The notes: generated from the sequence alone by a model not told the origin. 64,000 nt of DNA from Myxococcales bacterium (GCA_016793465.1 JAEUJW010000028.1:44830-108829), one strand, 5' to 3'. Positions 49,131-62,726 are shown, counted from the first letter of the stretch. Program-made: numbers and translations.

Positions 49131-50024
49131 TCACGGCTGCTCGATGCAGTAGAGGGAGATCATCTCGATGCAGCCCGCGGAGTTGTGGCTCTCGCCTATC
49201 ACATGCAACCACTCGCTATCCACATCAGGGCTCGAGCCGATGTAACCGTCCATCAGGGCCGAGCTGGACATCCAGTCGTCGCAGTGTTCCGCATCCGGGA
49301 CCGCCACACCGCCGGGGAGCGTGCCGGTCCATACCGAGGTGTTCAGCGTCTCGCTCTTCTCGGTCACGTTGACCGGGTTGACCAGCGTCTCGTTCATCAG
49401 CGCCTGCCAGCCGTGAGCCACGGGCAGACCGTTGACCAGTCGGTACCACCCGCGTGCGTGATGCAGGCGCTCAGCGGCGCTGACGGTGCTGTCGCTGAGC
49501 AGCGCGCGGTAGCTGAGCCAGCGCGGCAAGCCGGCGTTGCCTGCCTTGTTGGTGCACCGCGAGTCGGCCCCCTTCAGCCCGCTGACCGCTCCGTTAAAGT
49601 CATGCCCAGACGAGACGAAGATGGTCCAGGCGCGAGCGCAGGCGTTGTCGCACTCGTCGACATCGTCGACATTGCCGTCGTCGCACTCCTCATCGCCCTC
49701 GACCACCCCGTCGCCGCACACCGTCGGCGGCGACCCGGTCGAGGAGCTCCCGCCGGGCTCGCTGGTCTCGTGCGGACTCGCCGGGCCGTTTGTGCTCGAC
49801 TCGCTCGCGCTCGTCTCGCCCGCGTCCGACGTACCGCCGCTCGACGAACTGACCAGGCCGCTCGCCCAACTGTCCGAGCCGCTCGACGAGCCTACGCCGG
49901 AGCTGCTCGACCCCGTCGAGGTCGCGGGCTGTATGTCCATATGAAACTCCGCGTGGATCCGCTCGAGCTCGCATCCCCCGAGCAGCAGGAGCGCGAGGGC
50001 ATGACTTATACGGTTGCAGCCCAT
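49131..50024 (-). CDS. Lipoprotein with Cys-rich module and DUF1554 domain
   Basis: The 297-aa protein is a shorter relative of its downstream neighbour. It has a lipoprotein signal (ALALLLLGGC), a Ser/Gly-rich linker, one CGDGVVEGDEECDDGN module and a DUF1554 domain (SGLKGADSRCTNKAGNAGLPRWLSYRALL..VWTG..LYCIEQ). The ATG at 50022-50024 follows GGGAGG by seven bases. It lies 23 bp upstream of the DUF1554 gene and 4 bp after the TPR/membrane protein, suggesting one operon downstream of a Ser/Thr kinase. Confidence 0.87.
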   Translation of the reverse strand: MGCNRISHALALLLLGGCELERIHAEFHMDIQPATSTGSSSSGVGSSSGSDSWASGLVSSSSGGTSDAGETSASESSTNGPASPHETSEPGGSSSTGSPPTVCGDGVVEGDEECDDGNVDDVDECDNACARAWTIFVSSGHDFNGAVSGLKGADSRCTNKAGNAGLPRWLSYRALLSDSTVSAAERLHHARGWYRLVNGLPVAHGWQALMNETLVNPVNVTEKSETLNTSVWTGTLPGGVAVPDAEHCDDWMSSSALMDGYIGSSPDVDSEWLHVIGESHNSAGCIEMISLYCIEQP

Positions 50025-50028
50025 GGTC

Positions 50029-50889
50029 TCAAAACCTCCCCTGCAACGAGAAACCCCACGCCGACGGCGAGCCAGCAGGCACGAGCCGCACGCGGCGGGC
50101 CCGGGACGAGCCGGCGAGCACCGTGACACCGGCCAGCAACAGCGCGGCGCCAGCCGATCCCGTCACGATAGCGGCGGTGCGCGCATCCCTCGCAGCCACG
50201 TATCGGCGCAGCTCCTCGGCGGCCTCCTCGTCGCTCATGAGCCAACGATCGAGGGCGTCGAGGCGGCGAAAGCGGCTCGTATAGATGACTGTCGCCACCA
50301 CGCTGCCGATCGCCGCGAGCACGCCTGCGCCGAGCAACACCCCGCCGACACGCCGCAGCCGACGAGCCCGCGGCTCGCTCCGATCGGCTGGGCGCAGCGG
50401 CGGAGGGCCGACCGCGGCCGCCGCGACGACCGGCGGAGGCCGCGGAGCCGTCGCGCGAAATGGCGGCGGCGCCGGTTCTTCACACGTCCGCCCCGCGAGC
50501 TGCGCATCGAGTGATCGCAGCGCATCGTCGACCCCGGCCGTGTCGTCGGCGGCCACGGCCCGTCCCAGCGCTGCCAACAGCTCGTCGCGGTGGCGCTGCA
50601 AGATCTTCCTCAGACGACACAGGTGCGCCGGATCTCCGGTCGCGTCATAGCGACGCAGCAGGGCCCCACGCAGCGAACCGAGCACCTTGCCGCGCTCGGA
50701 GCGATAGCGCAGCGGATCGGCCAGCGCAGCGTACGCCTGCTCGAGCTCGGCTACACCGGCCTCGTACTGCCCGACAAGGATGAGCGCCGCCCCGCGGTTG
50801 TTGTGCTCCCGAGCCGCCTGCGGCATGCCGACCGCGGCCGACGGCGCCGCCGCGATGAGGACGACCACGAGTATCGACGCCGTGATCAC
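50029..50889 (-). CDS. Secreted or membrane TPR-like protein next to a Ser/Thr kinase
   Basis: The 286-aa protein has an N-terminal hydrophobic segment (ITASILVVVLIAAAPSAA), then a helical region (NNRGAALILVGQYEAGVAELEQAYAAL) that resembles a TPR. Two more hydrophobic segments near the C-terminus (GGVLLGAGVLAAIGSVVATV and AAIVTGSAGAALLLAGVTVLAG) anchor it. The GTG at 50887-50889 overlaps the kinase stop at 50886 and has GGAGGGAG upstream, so it is translationally coupled to the kinase and may act with it. Confidence 0.78.
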   Translation of the reverse strand: MITASILVVVLIAAAPSAAVGMPQAAREHNNRGAALILVGQYEAGVAELEQAYAALADPLRYRSERGKVLGSLRGALLRRYDATGDPAHLCRLRKILQRHRDELLAALGRAVAADDTAGVDDALRSLDAQLAGRTCEEPAPPPFRATAPRPPPVVAAAAVGPPPLRPADRSEPRARRLRRVGGVLLGAGVLAAIGSVVATVIYTSRFRRLDALDRWLMSDEEAAEELRRYVAARDARTAAIVTGSAGAALLLAGVTVLAGSSRARRVRLVPAGSPSAWGFSLQGRF

Positions 50890-52400
50890 GGGCTCTCCCT
50901 CCTGAAGCGATAGATGTGTTCGTGAGCGGACGGCCCCGCGGGATCGAAGCGAAGGCCAGCGAGCGCCCGCCCGACGCAATCCGCGAGCAGAGGGCTGTCA
51001 GGGTCACCTGGGATGCTCGCGGCGGCGACCCGCCCGTCGGCGCGGAGGACCACACGCACCTTCAGTCTCGCGGCCTCCGGGTCGCCATACGTTCGCAGGC
51101 AACGGCGCACCGCGCCGGCAGCGTTGGGCAGACGGGAGAACGGCGGACGACGCGCCCGAGCCGCGGGCTCAGCCGACCGGGCATCGGCTAGCTCAGTCTC
51201 AACCGACGAGCACACCTGTTCGGGCGGCTCCTCGGGCCATGCTTCCTCGCAGTAGGCATCGCCCTCGCCGAGCTCATCCGCCGAGCGTTCGTCGGGCCTC
51301 GCAGCTTCGTCGACCGCAACCGTCGGTGGGAGTTCGACCCCACACGCCCGCTCGACCGGGCCGATCCAAAGCCGCTCAGCCACCAACGCGGACACCACCG
51401 CCGCGCCGCAATAAGTCCACGGATGTATCCGCGGCGCCGGCTTCGGCGCCGACGTCTCGGTCAGGCATGCCGCCAACACCGCCGCGAAAGCGGCCATCGA
51501 TGGGTGGCGCCGTGCCGGCTGCTTGGCGACGGCGTCATACACCGCCTCGACGAGCGCTCGCGGCAGACCACGAGCCACGAGCCGCGGCGGCGGCTCGTAG
51601 ATGTGGCGCGTCATCGCCTCGATCGCGTTGCCGCCGGTCGACAGGGGAAACAGGTGCTCACCGCTGATGAGGCGGTACAGCGTGACTCCCATGGAATACA
51701 CGTCCGAGCGCGGTGTGATCGGATCGCCGCAGGCCTGCTCCGGGGCCATATAGGCCGCGGTCCCGAGGATCATGCCGGACTGCGTCCAGCGCTGCCCCTT
51801 GCCTTCGACATCGACGTGCTTGACGATCCCGAAGTCGAGCACCATCGGCACCTCCGAGCCGTCGCGGCGGTGGTGAAGGAACAGATTCTCGGGCTTCAAA
51901 TCGCGGTGGACGAGGCCGGCCTCGTGGGCCGCGTGCAGCGCCGCCATCGGCGGCAGGAGCAACTCGATCGCGCGCCGCCACGCGATCCGCCCGCCCGGGG
52001 CCAGCCGCAACTCTTCGGCCAGGCTGTGGCCGCGGAGCATATCCGCCACGAGGTACGGCGCCTCGCCCGCGAACCCCATGTCGGTGATGCGCAGCAGGTG
52101 CGGATGATCGACCGCACACGTGGCCCTGGCTTCACGCAGGACCCGCTGCTTCATGGCTTCGTTGACGCGCCTCAGCTTCAGGACCTTGACCGCAACGTCG
52201 CGGTGGAACAGCTCGTCCCAGGCGTGAAACACGTCGGCCATGCCGCCGCTGCCGATGTGCGCGAGGATCTGATAGCGCTCCCGCAGACACTCGCCGACGC
52301 GGAACGCGTGGATCGTGGAGGTGACCTCGTCGCTGTCGGGCGTTCGCGGGTTCGAATCGCAGGACACATCCTCTCGCTCTCTCGCCGGGCGGCGGCGCAT
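50886..52400 (-). CDS. Membrane Ser/Thr protein kinase with TonB/AgmX-like C-terminal domain
   Basis: The 504-aa protein is a Hanks-type kinase with Gly loop GSGGMADV (50-57), K72 in AVKVLK, HRDLKPEN (165-172) and DFG (189-191). The activation segment ends in GTAAYMAPEQ. After a short linker one membrane segment (YCGAAVVSALVAERLW) leads to a periplasmic C-terminal domain (VRRCLRTYGDPEAARLKVRVVLRADG..) like the AgmX/TonB C-terminal fold. The ATG at 52398-52400 is preferred; the frame extends to a TTG at 52460. The first base beyond its stop opens the coupled TPR-like gene. Confidence 0.9.
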   Translation of the reverse strand: MRRRPAREREDVSCDSNPRTPDSDEVTSTIHAFRVGECLRERYQILAHIGSGGMADVFHAWDELFHRDVAVKVLKLRRVNEAMKQRVLREARATCAVDHPHLLRITDMGFAGEAPYLVADMLRGHSLAEELRLAPGGRIAWRRAIELLLPPMAALHAAHEAGLVHRDLKPENLFLHHRRDGSEVPMVLDFGIVKHVDVEGKGQRWTQSGMILGTAAYMAPEQACGDPITPRSDVYSMGVTLYRLISGEHLFPLSTGGNAIEAMTRHIYEPPPRLVARGLPRALVEAVYDAVAKQPARRHPSMAAFAAVLAACLTETSAPKPAPRIHPWTYCGAAVVSALVAERLWIGPVERACGVELPPTVAVDEAARPDERSADELGEGDAYCEEAWPEEPPEQVCSSVETELADARSAEPAARARRPPFSRLPNAAGAVRRCLRTYGDPEAARLKVRVVLRADGRVAAASIPGDPDSPLLADCVGRALAGLRFDPAGPSAHEHIYRFRRESP

Positions 52401-52460
52401 CGTTCGATGGTTGAGAACAATGAATGCGACGACACCATCATGTCGGTCGACCGTCGTCAA

Positions 52461-52837
52461 CCGCCTCCATCACCCGTATTGAGCCCATAAGCGAAATTTC
52501 CTGTGATTGCTAATACATATTTTACAATGAAACATTGTTCTCTTTCGATGCATCACGCTCACCGGATTTGACGGCATCATTCCCATGTATCGCTCGTCGT
52601 CACGTCGGTCCGGTCGAGCTCGTGCGCGTGAGGTCGTCGCGGCGAGCGGCTCGAGCGGGCTCGACCGCATCACGCGCCGCCGACCCGCCTCGCCTGTCCG
52701 GTGCGGATGCGCCCGGACCACCACGCCGACGTGGCTGCGTGAACCCACGGACGCGCCGTCGCTGCGGCGGCGCGCCCTCGGTAAAACTCCCCTGGCGACG
52801 CTGGAGCTGTCGGCCGCGCGGGTGATAGCGTGGCGAG
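52461..52837. other. Divergent intergenic region with AT-rich promoter-like patch
   Basis: The 377-bp gap between the Ser/Thr kinase and the DUF1588 gene has an AT-rich patch at about 52497-52545 (tgctaatacatattttac). That is unusual here and suggests the promoter of the minus-strand kinase, although no clean -35/-10 pair was found. The rest is GC-rich and shows no gene or RNA. Confidence 0.45.
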
Positions 52838-54931
52838 ATGACGCGCGGCTTGTGGGTGTGGGCGGTGGTCGGCGCGTGCGCGCTCGGCTGCACGCAGGGC
52901 GACGGCAGCACGGGGTCCGAGGCCAGCACCGGCGACGCGCCGGGCACCGGCACGGGCCCGGGCGGGAGCGGCGACGTCCCGACCTCGAGCGGCGCCGTCC
53001 CGACCTCGAGCGGCGACCCCGACGACACCGGCGCCACCGGCGACACCGGCGAGCCGCCCGACCCGCCCGAGCCCTCGGGCAACGCGCTCGACCAGGGCAA
53101 GCTGTTCACCTGCGCCGGCGAGCCGGCCATGCCGCCGGCCGACATCCGCCTGCTCGACCGCCGCGAGTGGACCCGCGACGTCGGCAGCTGGGACAGCTCC
53201 GACCTCTCGAAGAACCCGCTGTACGCGCGCGCCGACCACCGCTACTCGACCTACAGCGAGGGCGAGGAGCTCGACGCCAGCGTGCTCGGGCTCTACCTCG
53301 ACGTCGTCGGCGGCGCCGGCGAGGCCTGGACCATCGGCAAGTACGCCGGCGGCCGCCTGCGCACGGTGTGGGAGGACCCCGAGACCCAGTGCTTCGTCGT
53401 CGACGCCGCGCCGTCGCCCGAGTGCCTCGGCTACTTCGTGCGCCGCTACCTCGAGCGCGGCGCCCTCTACCGCCCGGCCACCGACGCGCAGGTCGACGCC
53501 CTGCGCGCGTTCGCCGAGACCGCGCTGCAGGCCGAGGCCGACCCGGCCGAGCGGCCCATGACCATCAACCGCATCGCCGCCGCCGCGTGGATGACGACCG
53601 CCGCGCTGCACCGCCCCGAGCTCGGCGCCGGCGCCCCCGACGAGCACGGCCGCCTGCGCCTGTCCGACTGGGAGCTCGCGCAGTCGATCGCCTACGCCCT
53701 CTCGGGCGCCCCCGCCGGCGCGCCGAGCGTCAACCGCAGCTTCAACGACGGCTTCTCCAAGGGCGACGTCGACGGCGACCTCGGCGGGCTGTTCGACGCC
53801 GCCGCCGACGGCACCATCCACGACCCCGCGGTGGTCGGCGCGCTCGTCCGCGAGTACCTCGGCGGCGTCGACGAGGAGCGCCGCGACCTCGTGCTCGACC
53901 CCAGAGACGGCCGCTACTGGGAGACCCACTCCGAGTACTGGATGGCCCTCGGCGTGCGCCAGTTCTTCCGCGAGTGGCTCGGCTACGGCGAGCTCGCGGC
54001 CCGGCCGCCCAAGGTCGAGGTCTCGGCCACCTCGGGCTGGGCCGGCAGCATCGTCGAGCTCAGCTACCAGAACCAGGTCTCGGGCATCTACGGCTACGAG
54101 AGCGGCCTCGTCTACCAGCTCGACGACACGATCGCCCGCGTGCTCGCCGGCGACGCCGACGTGTTCCGCCGGCTCATGACGACCCGCGACTTCTACACGC
54201 CCGGCACCGCCGGCTACCAGGAGGGCGAGTCGTCGGTGTGGAAGTCGACCGCCGAGGCCAGCCGCGTGTACAACGTCTCCGGCGTCACCGACCTGACCCG
54301 CGAGGCCCGCTGGAAGCAGCTGCCGGCCGGCGAGCGCAGCGGCGTGCTGACCCACCCGGCCTGGCTCGGCGCCCACTCGCTGTCGTTCGAGAACGACCCC
54401 AACCTCGTGCACCGCGGCAAGTGGATCCGCAACAGCCTGCTGTGCCAGGACCTGCCCGACCTCCCGCTGACCGTCAACGCCATGCTGAGCGAGGCGTCGA
54501 AGAGCCAGTCGGCGCGCCAGCGGATCTCCGAGCAGCTCGACGCCGACCCCTACTGCGCCGGCTGCCACCAGCTCATGAACCCGCTCGGCTACCCGTTCGA
54601 GATCTACAACCACGCCGGCTTCCTCCGCGTCGAGGACCACGGCGGCCCGCCCGACGGCTCGAGCGATCTCGTGCTCATGCCGTCGCCCGAGCTCGCCGGC
54701 CCGGTCAAGGACGCGGTCGAGCTGTCCGCACGCCTCGGCGACTCGCCCTACGCCAAGCGCTGCTTCATCCGCCAGACCTTCCGCTACTTCGCCGGCCGCG
54801 AGGAGACCTACGCCGACGCCTGCACCATGGCCGCCATGGAGACCGCCTACGACGACAGCGACGGCTCGTTCGCCGAGCTGCTGACCGCCCTGTTCACCAG
54901 CGACAGCTTCCAGACCCGCGTGCCCGACTGA
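52838..54931 (+). CDS. DUF1588-family lipoprotein with a CxxCH motif
   Basis: The 697-aa protein has a lipoprotein signal (VVGACALGC) and a Gly/Ser linker. The main domain resembles the DUF1592/DUF1588/DUF1585 proteins paired with DUF1552 proteins: RLLDRREWTRDV, GVRQFFREWLGY, GVLTHPAWLGAHS, HRGKWIRNSLLCQD, and CAGCHQLMNPLGYPFE near residues 573-588, where CAGCH is a heme-c type CxxCH site. These families are common in planctomycetes and myxobacteria and are thought to handle extracellular polymers. Its stop is 15 bp before the DUF1552 gene, so they form an operon. Confidence 0.85.
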   Translation: MTRGLWVWAVVGACALGCTQGDGSTGSEASTGDAPGTGTGPGGSGDVPTSSGAVPTSSGDPDDTGATGDTGEPPDPPEPSGNALDQGKLFTCAGEPAMPPADIRLLDRREWTRDVGSWDSSDLSKNPLYARADHRYSTYSEGEELDASVLGLYLDVVGGAGEAWTIGKYAGGRLRTVWEDPETQCFVVDAAPSPECLGYFVRRYLERGALYRPATDAQVDALRAFAETALQAEADPAERPMTINRIAAAAWMTTAALHRPELGAGAPDEHGRLRLSDWELAQSIAYALSGAPAGAPSVNRSFNDGFSKGDVDGDLGGLFDAAADGTIHDPAVVGALVREYLGGVDEERRDLVLDPRDGRYWETHSEYWMALGVRQFFREWLGYGELAARPPKVEVSATSGWAGSIVELSYQNQVSGIYGYESGLVYQLDDTIARVLAGDADVFRRLMTTRDFYTPGTAGYQEGESSVWKSTAEASRVYNVSGVTDLTREARWKQLPAGERSGVLTHPAWLGAHSLSFENDPNLVHRGKWIRNSLLCQDLPDLPLTVNAMLSEASKSQSARQRISEQLDADPYCAGCHQLMNPLGYPFEIYNHAGFLRVEDHGGPPDGSSDLVLMPSPELAGPVKDAVELSARLGDSPYAKRCFIRQTFRYFAGREETYADACTMAAMETAYDDSDGSFAELLTALFTSDSFQTRVPD

Positions 54932-54946
54932 GGAAGGACCCGCCCC

Positions 54947-56392
54947 ATGTTCACCCGCCGCAACTTCCTCACCGCCTCGAGCCTGCTCACCGCGACCGCC
55001 GCGCTCGGCGGCGCCGGCCTCACCAGCCGCCCGCTGCGCGCCGGCCCCGGCGACCCCCGCCGCGTCGTCATCTTCGTCGAGGGCAACGGCGTGCGCCCGG
55101 CCTGCATGTTCGACCCGCTGACCCGCCAGGCCCTCGAGGACATCGCCGGCCAGCCGATCGCCTCCAACCGCGACTACAAGCACGACGACCCCGTGGTCAC
55201 GCCGGCCGCCCCGCTGGACCAGGCCCGCTCGCTCGGCGCGCTGCTCGGCGGTCAGGGCGAGCTCTCGCTGGTCGACCGCGCCGCCACGGTGTTCGGCCTG
55301 TCGGCGACCTACCTCGGCGGCGGCCACTCGACCGACCACGGGGCGCTCAGCGCCGCCAAGACGTCGGGCGGCCCGGCCGCGCCGACCATCGAGTCGGCGC
55401 TCGCCCAGATCCCCGAGCTCCGCGGCACCGCCCCGTTCGACGTCGTCCGCCTCGGCGTCGGCGAGTCGACCGCACCGCTGCAATACGCCACCTGCGCGTT
55501 CGACAAGGGCAAGCCCGCGCCGATGCTCATCGACCCGCGCTCGACGTTCGCCTCGCTGTTCGGCTCGGTCGCCGGCGGCGTGGTCGGCAGCGACTTCCAG
55601 GCCCGCAAACAGTTGCTCGGCTTCGCCATCGAGGACGCCGACCGCGAGCTCATGACGTTCACCGGCTCGTCGCGCGGCCGCGCCAAGATCGAGACGCTGC
55701 ACGCCTCGCTGCTGGCGATCGACGCCCGCAACGACCAGATCGCCGGCATGAAGGACGCCCTGCTCGCGGTCAAGCCGCCCGACCCCGGCTCGCAGGACCC
55801 CGACCCCTACGCCGCCGTCGACCCGCTCGACCGTCTAAAAATTCAGGTCGACATCGCCACCGGCGCCCTCATCGCCGGCCTCACCAACATCATGGTCATC
55901 GGCATCGGCTGCGGCAGCTACTACTGGGCCAGCCAGTACCCCAGCCTGCAGGCGTTCTACCCCGGCGGCCAGGTCATCGCCGGCCACGACCTGCGCCACA
56001 GCTACGGCGACCCCGCCTACGAGACCCTGCACGAGGTCACCAACCGCGGCGTCGGCGAGATGGCCCGCATGGCCCGCGCCCTCGCCGCGCGCCCCGAGCC
56101 CGGCGGCACCATGCTCGACAACACGATCCTCGTGTACATGCCCGACAACGGCGAGCAGCACCACTCGAACAGCGAGGAGTGGGCCACGCTGCTGCTCGGC
56201 GGCAACAACCTCGGCTTCAAGACCGACGGCCGCAGCGTCGCCTACCCCCGCGCCGGCCACGCCAACAATCGTCAGACGTCGAACCTGTTTAATTCCTTAT
56301 TACACGCCGCCGGCATGCCCACCGACGACTTCGGCCACAACGACCCCGCCACCCGCGTCGCCCCCGGACCGCTCGCGGAGCTCTGGGGCTGA
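54947..56392 (+). CDS. DUF1552-family Tat-exported protein
   Basis: The 481-aa protein has a twin-arginine signal ([21 protein letters not shown]) and the DUF1552 domain: [44 protein letters not shown], and [18 protein letters not shown]. Tat export suggests a folded or metal-bound protein in the periplasm. Its pairing with the DUF1588 gene is the standard arrangement. No enzyme reaction is established for the family. Confidence 0.88.
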   Translation: MFTRRNFLTASSLLTATAALGGAGLTSRPLRAGPGDPRRVVIFVEGNGVRPACMFDPLTRQALEDIAGQPIASNRDYKHDDPVVTPAAPLDQARSLGALLGGQGELSLVDRAATVFGLSATYLGGGHSTDHGALSAAKTSGGPAAPTIESALAQIPELRGTAPFDVVRLGVGESTAPLQYATCAFDKGKPAPMLIDPRSTFASLFGSVAGGVVGSDFQARKQLLGFAIEDADRELMTFTGSSRGRAKIETLHASLLAIDARNDQIAGMKDALLAVKPPDPGSQDPDPYAAVDPLDRLKIQVDIATGALIAGLTNIMVIGIGCGSYYWASQYPSLQAFYPGGQVIAGHDLRHSYGDPAYETLHEVTNRGVGEMARMARALAARPEPGGTMLDNTILVYMPDNGEQHHSNSEEWATLLLGGNNLGFKTDGRSVAYPRAGHANNRQTSNLFNSLLHAAGMPTDDFGHNDPATRVAPGPLAELWG

Positions 56393-56521
56393 CACGCCAA
56401 CACGGAGCGGCCACCCGCGCACGCGCATTTACGTCGAGCGAGCACCTCTTGCCGCCCCCCCCGCACAGCCGACGCGCCGCCGTCGCTTGACGCATCTGGC
56501 AACCCATTCGACCCTGCCACC

Positions 56522-58390
<1,869 letters not shown>

Positions 58391-58496
58391 AACCCCCCGC
58401 GAAAAACCTGCCGCACGCTTGCCCCCGGTCCGCACTCCCCACACGCAAGCAAAGCCCCGATCATCAGCGCCGCCCGGCCGACCGAGGAGAGCAGGC

Positions 58497-60160
<1,664 letters not shown>

Positions 60161-60164
<4 letters not shown>

Positions 60165-61585
60165 CCGACCTCCTCCGCGCCGTCGACCAGGCCAGCCTCG
60201 TCCGCTTCTTGATCAGACAGCGGTGGTTCTCCGCCCGCGAGGCCGACATCGCCTCCGCCTCGCTCCACGCGGTCACCCCCCTGCCCGACGCCGACGCCGC
60301 CCTCGCCTGCGTCCGCGTCGAGCTCACCGACCGGTCCGTCGCCGAATATCAGGTCCCCCTCGCCGTCCGCGACCATCGCCCCGACGACGACCGCTCGACC
60401 CTCGCCCGCGTCGGCGCCAGAGCCGTGGTCGACGCCCTCGCCGACCCCGAGTTCCTCCGCCGCATCTCCCGCGCATTTAATAATAGTAGTAATAATAATA
60501 ATCGTGAGACCTTCGCCGGCGCCGAGGCGGTGTGGACATTCACCGCCCTCGGCGAGCTCCCCGACCTCGACCCCCCGCGCCCCGTCACCGGCGAACAGAG
60601 CAACTCCTCGGTCGTGCTCGGCGAGCGCGCCATCTTAAAATTCTATCGCCGCCTCGCCGCCGGTGAACACCCCGACGTCGAGGTCGCCCGCGCCCTCGCC
60701 ACCCGCACCAGCTTCCGCGGCACCCCCCCGCTCCTCGGCGTCGCCCACCTGGAGCCCCGGCCGTCCGCGGCCCACCTGTCCCATACGCCAGCCGACCTGT
60801 CCCCGGAGCCAGATCGCACCGTCGTCGCCGCGCTGTATCGATACATCCCCGACGCCGACGACGGCTGGGTGCACGTGCTCGCCCGCCTGCGCGCCGACGG
60901 CGACCCCGGCCCCGACCTGTCGGCCCTCGGCGCCGTCACCCGCGACCTCCACGTCGCGCTCGCCAGCATCACCGACGACCCCGCCTTCGCCCCCGAGCCG
61001 ACCGCCGCCGCCGACCTCGAGCGCTGGCAGGACGCCACCGTCGCCCGCGTGCGCGCCGCCCTGGCCCGCCTGTCCGAGCGCCGCGCCACCCTCCCGGTCG
61101 CCCTCGCGGCCATGACGCAGCGGGTGCTCGCCCGCGCCGACGAGCTCGTCGCCCGCGTGCGCGTCGCCCTCGACCCCGATGGCGTCGGCCCGAAGATCCG
61201 CCACCACGGCGATTACCACCTCGGCCAGACCCTCCACACCCCCGACGGCTGGCGGATCCTCGACTTCGAGGGCGAGCCCACCCGTCCGCTCGCCGAGCGC
61301 AGGCTCAAGCACCACCCCCTGCGCGACGTCGCCGGCATGCTGCGCTCCCTCGCCTACGCCGCCGCCGTCGCCGGCATCCCCGCCGCCGAGCCGCGCATGC
61401 GCGCCGCCTTCCTCGCCGGCTACGACCCCACCCTGCTCGACGACCCCCGCCGCGCCGACCTCCTCGCCCTCTTCACCAGCGAGAAGCTGTTCTACGAGCT
61501 GGACTACGAGCTCGGCCACCGCCCCGACTGGGTCCGCATCCCCCTCGCCGCCATCGCCGCCCTGCTCCCCGCCGACCCCGCGTGA
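60161..61585 (+). CDS. Maltokinase (Pep2/Mak family) with an Asn/Ser microsatellite
   Basis: The 474-aa protein has [16 protein letters not shown] near the start, typical of Mak. The kinase core carries HHGDYHLGQ (D351) and [11 protein letters not shown] (D368). It phosphorylates maltose at C1 using ATP, commonly to feed GlgE, which is not in the window. The GTG start overlaps the TreS stop (GTGA). Residues 106-114 are a low-complexity FNNSSNNNN run encoded by an AAT-rich microsatellite, in the N-terminal domain rather than the catalytic core. Confidence 0.93.
60476..60502 (+). repeat. AAT/AGT trinucleotide microsatellite inside the maltokinase gene
   Basis: The stretch reads ttt, aat twice, agt twice, then aat four times, and is in frame. 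It is a pure A/T-rich microsatellite in DNA that is otherwise very GC-rich. It encodes FNNSSNNNN, so copy-number change would alter length without changing frame. Confidence 0.8.
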
Positions 61586-61712
61586 CGAGCAGGCCCACGA
61601 GCGAGACCGCCGCCCTCGCGTGACACGCGGACGAGACCACCGCCCCACCGCGGCTCGCATCCCCTCGCTGCCATCCTCCGCCGACCTCGCGTGAGCGGCC
61701 GACGTCGAATGT

Positions 61713-62726
61713 TCACGGCGTACGACTCATCTCTTCGTGCTCCATGCTCGCGACCGTGAGCAGCAGGGCGACCGCCGCCGCGATCTCGGCCTGCGCGGCC
61801 GCGTCCTCGCGATCGTCCGGATCTCCGCACCCACGCAGCGCCGTCAACGAGCGGACCGCCGCCGTCAGCTGCGCCAGGCTCTCGCGCCGATGCTCGCGCT
61901 CGTGGCTGTCGCCGATCTCGAGCACGCGGATCGGCTCGTCCCGCGCCATGTCCTCGACGACGCGGCGCAGCGACGCGTCCACCAGCGCCGTCGTGTCCAC
62001 GTCGCGGGCCCGCGCGCTCAGGCTCGCCTGCGCCGGCACCGCGACCGCGGGCCCACGCAGCGCGGCCCACACCCGCCCGAACTCGCGGGTCGGCGCCGAC
62101 GCTCGCGCGTCCACCAGCCGATCCACCAGCGCCAGCCGCCCCGCGGAGTCGTGCGTGACGAGCAGCTGCAGCCGCTCGTCGAGCGTCAGCCCGTCGAGCT
62201 GAGCCGCCAGGAGGTCCGCGAAGTGACCCGGGTCGTCGAGCCCCGCCAGCCTGGCCCCTACCGCCGCGTCGATCGCCAGCCCCGCCGCGGCCACGCGCGT
62301 GCGCACGCGCGCGAGCTGGGCCCGCTGCAGCGGCTCGGCCGGCACATGCGCGTCAAGCACGCGCATCCCGACACGCATCAACGCCGCGGCCGCGACCGGC
62401 GCCTCACCGATCAACCCGACCCGGGCCAGCCCGCGCGCCCGCACCCCGAGCAGCTGCCCACTCTTGATCACCACCTCTTCGACCACCGCCGCGCACCCGA
62501 CCGGCATCAACCGCGCCGCCGACGCGGGCGCGTCCTCGACGTCCCGCGGCATGAACGCCGCGAACGTGAACGGCTCCTCGCTGTCCCGAGCCGCCCGCGC
62601 CAGCGCAGCGTCCGCCGCGGTGACGACGGCGAGGAAGGCCGTCCCCTCCGGCAACAGCGCCGGATAACGCACGACCAGGACAGGCAGGTGCTCGATCACC
62701 GCCGGGACGTAGCACACCGCGCCCAC
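61713..62726 (-). CDS. Stand-alone Lon N-terminal (LON substrate-binding) domain protein
   Basis: The 337-aa protein begins near LPVLVVRYPALLPEGTAFLAVV and holds LMPVGCAAVVEEVVIKSGQLLGVRARGLARVGL, the pattern of the Lon protease N-terminal domain (compare LPLR.VVVFP and PVGT.A.V..L). The rest is helical and has no AAA+ or Ser-Lys protease motif, so this is a Lon-N-only protein that may bind substrates or act as an adaptor. The longest start is a GTG at 62724-62726; a GTG at 62699 sits nearer the domain. No ATG is available. Confidence 0.75.
   Translation of the reverse strand: MGAVCYVPAVIEHLPVLVVRYPALLPEGTAFLAVVTAADAALARAARDSEEPFTFAAFMPRDVEDAPASAARLMPVGCAAVVEEVVIKSGQLLGVRARGLARVGLIGEAPVAAAALMRVGMRVLDAHVPAEPLQRAQLARVRTRVAAAGLAIDAAVGARLAGLDDPGHFADLLAAQLDGLTLDERLQLLVTHDSAGRLALVDRLVDARASAPTREFGRVWAALRGPAVAVPAQASLSARARDVDTTALVDASLRRVVEDMARDEPIRVLEIGDSHEREHRRESLAQLTAAVRSLTALRGCGDPDDREDAAAQAEIAAAVALLLTVASMEHEEMSRTP

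Noticed and set aside
52350..52370. GGGTTCGAATCGC, resembling a tRNA T-loop
   Set aside because: The flanking stem does not pair and no acceptor or anticodon arm is present; it lies in the kinase N-terminal coding region.
52670..55702. 1010-aa antisense frame opposite the DUF1588/DUF1552 genes
   Set aside because: No motif; the plus strand shows signals, CxxCH and family blocks.
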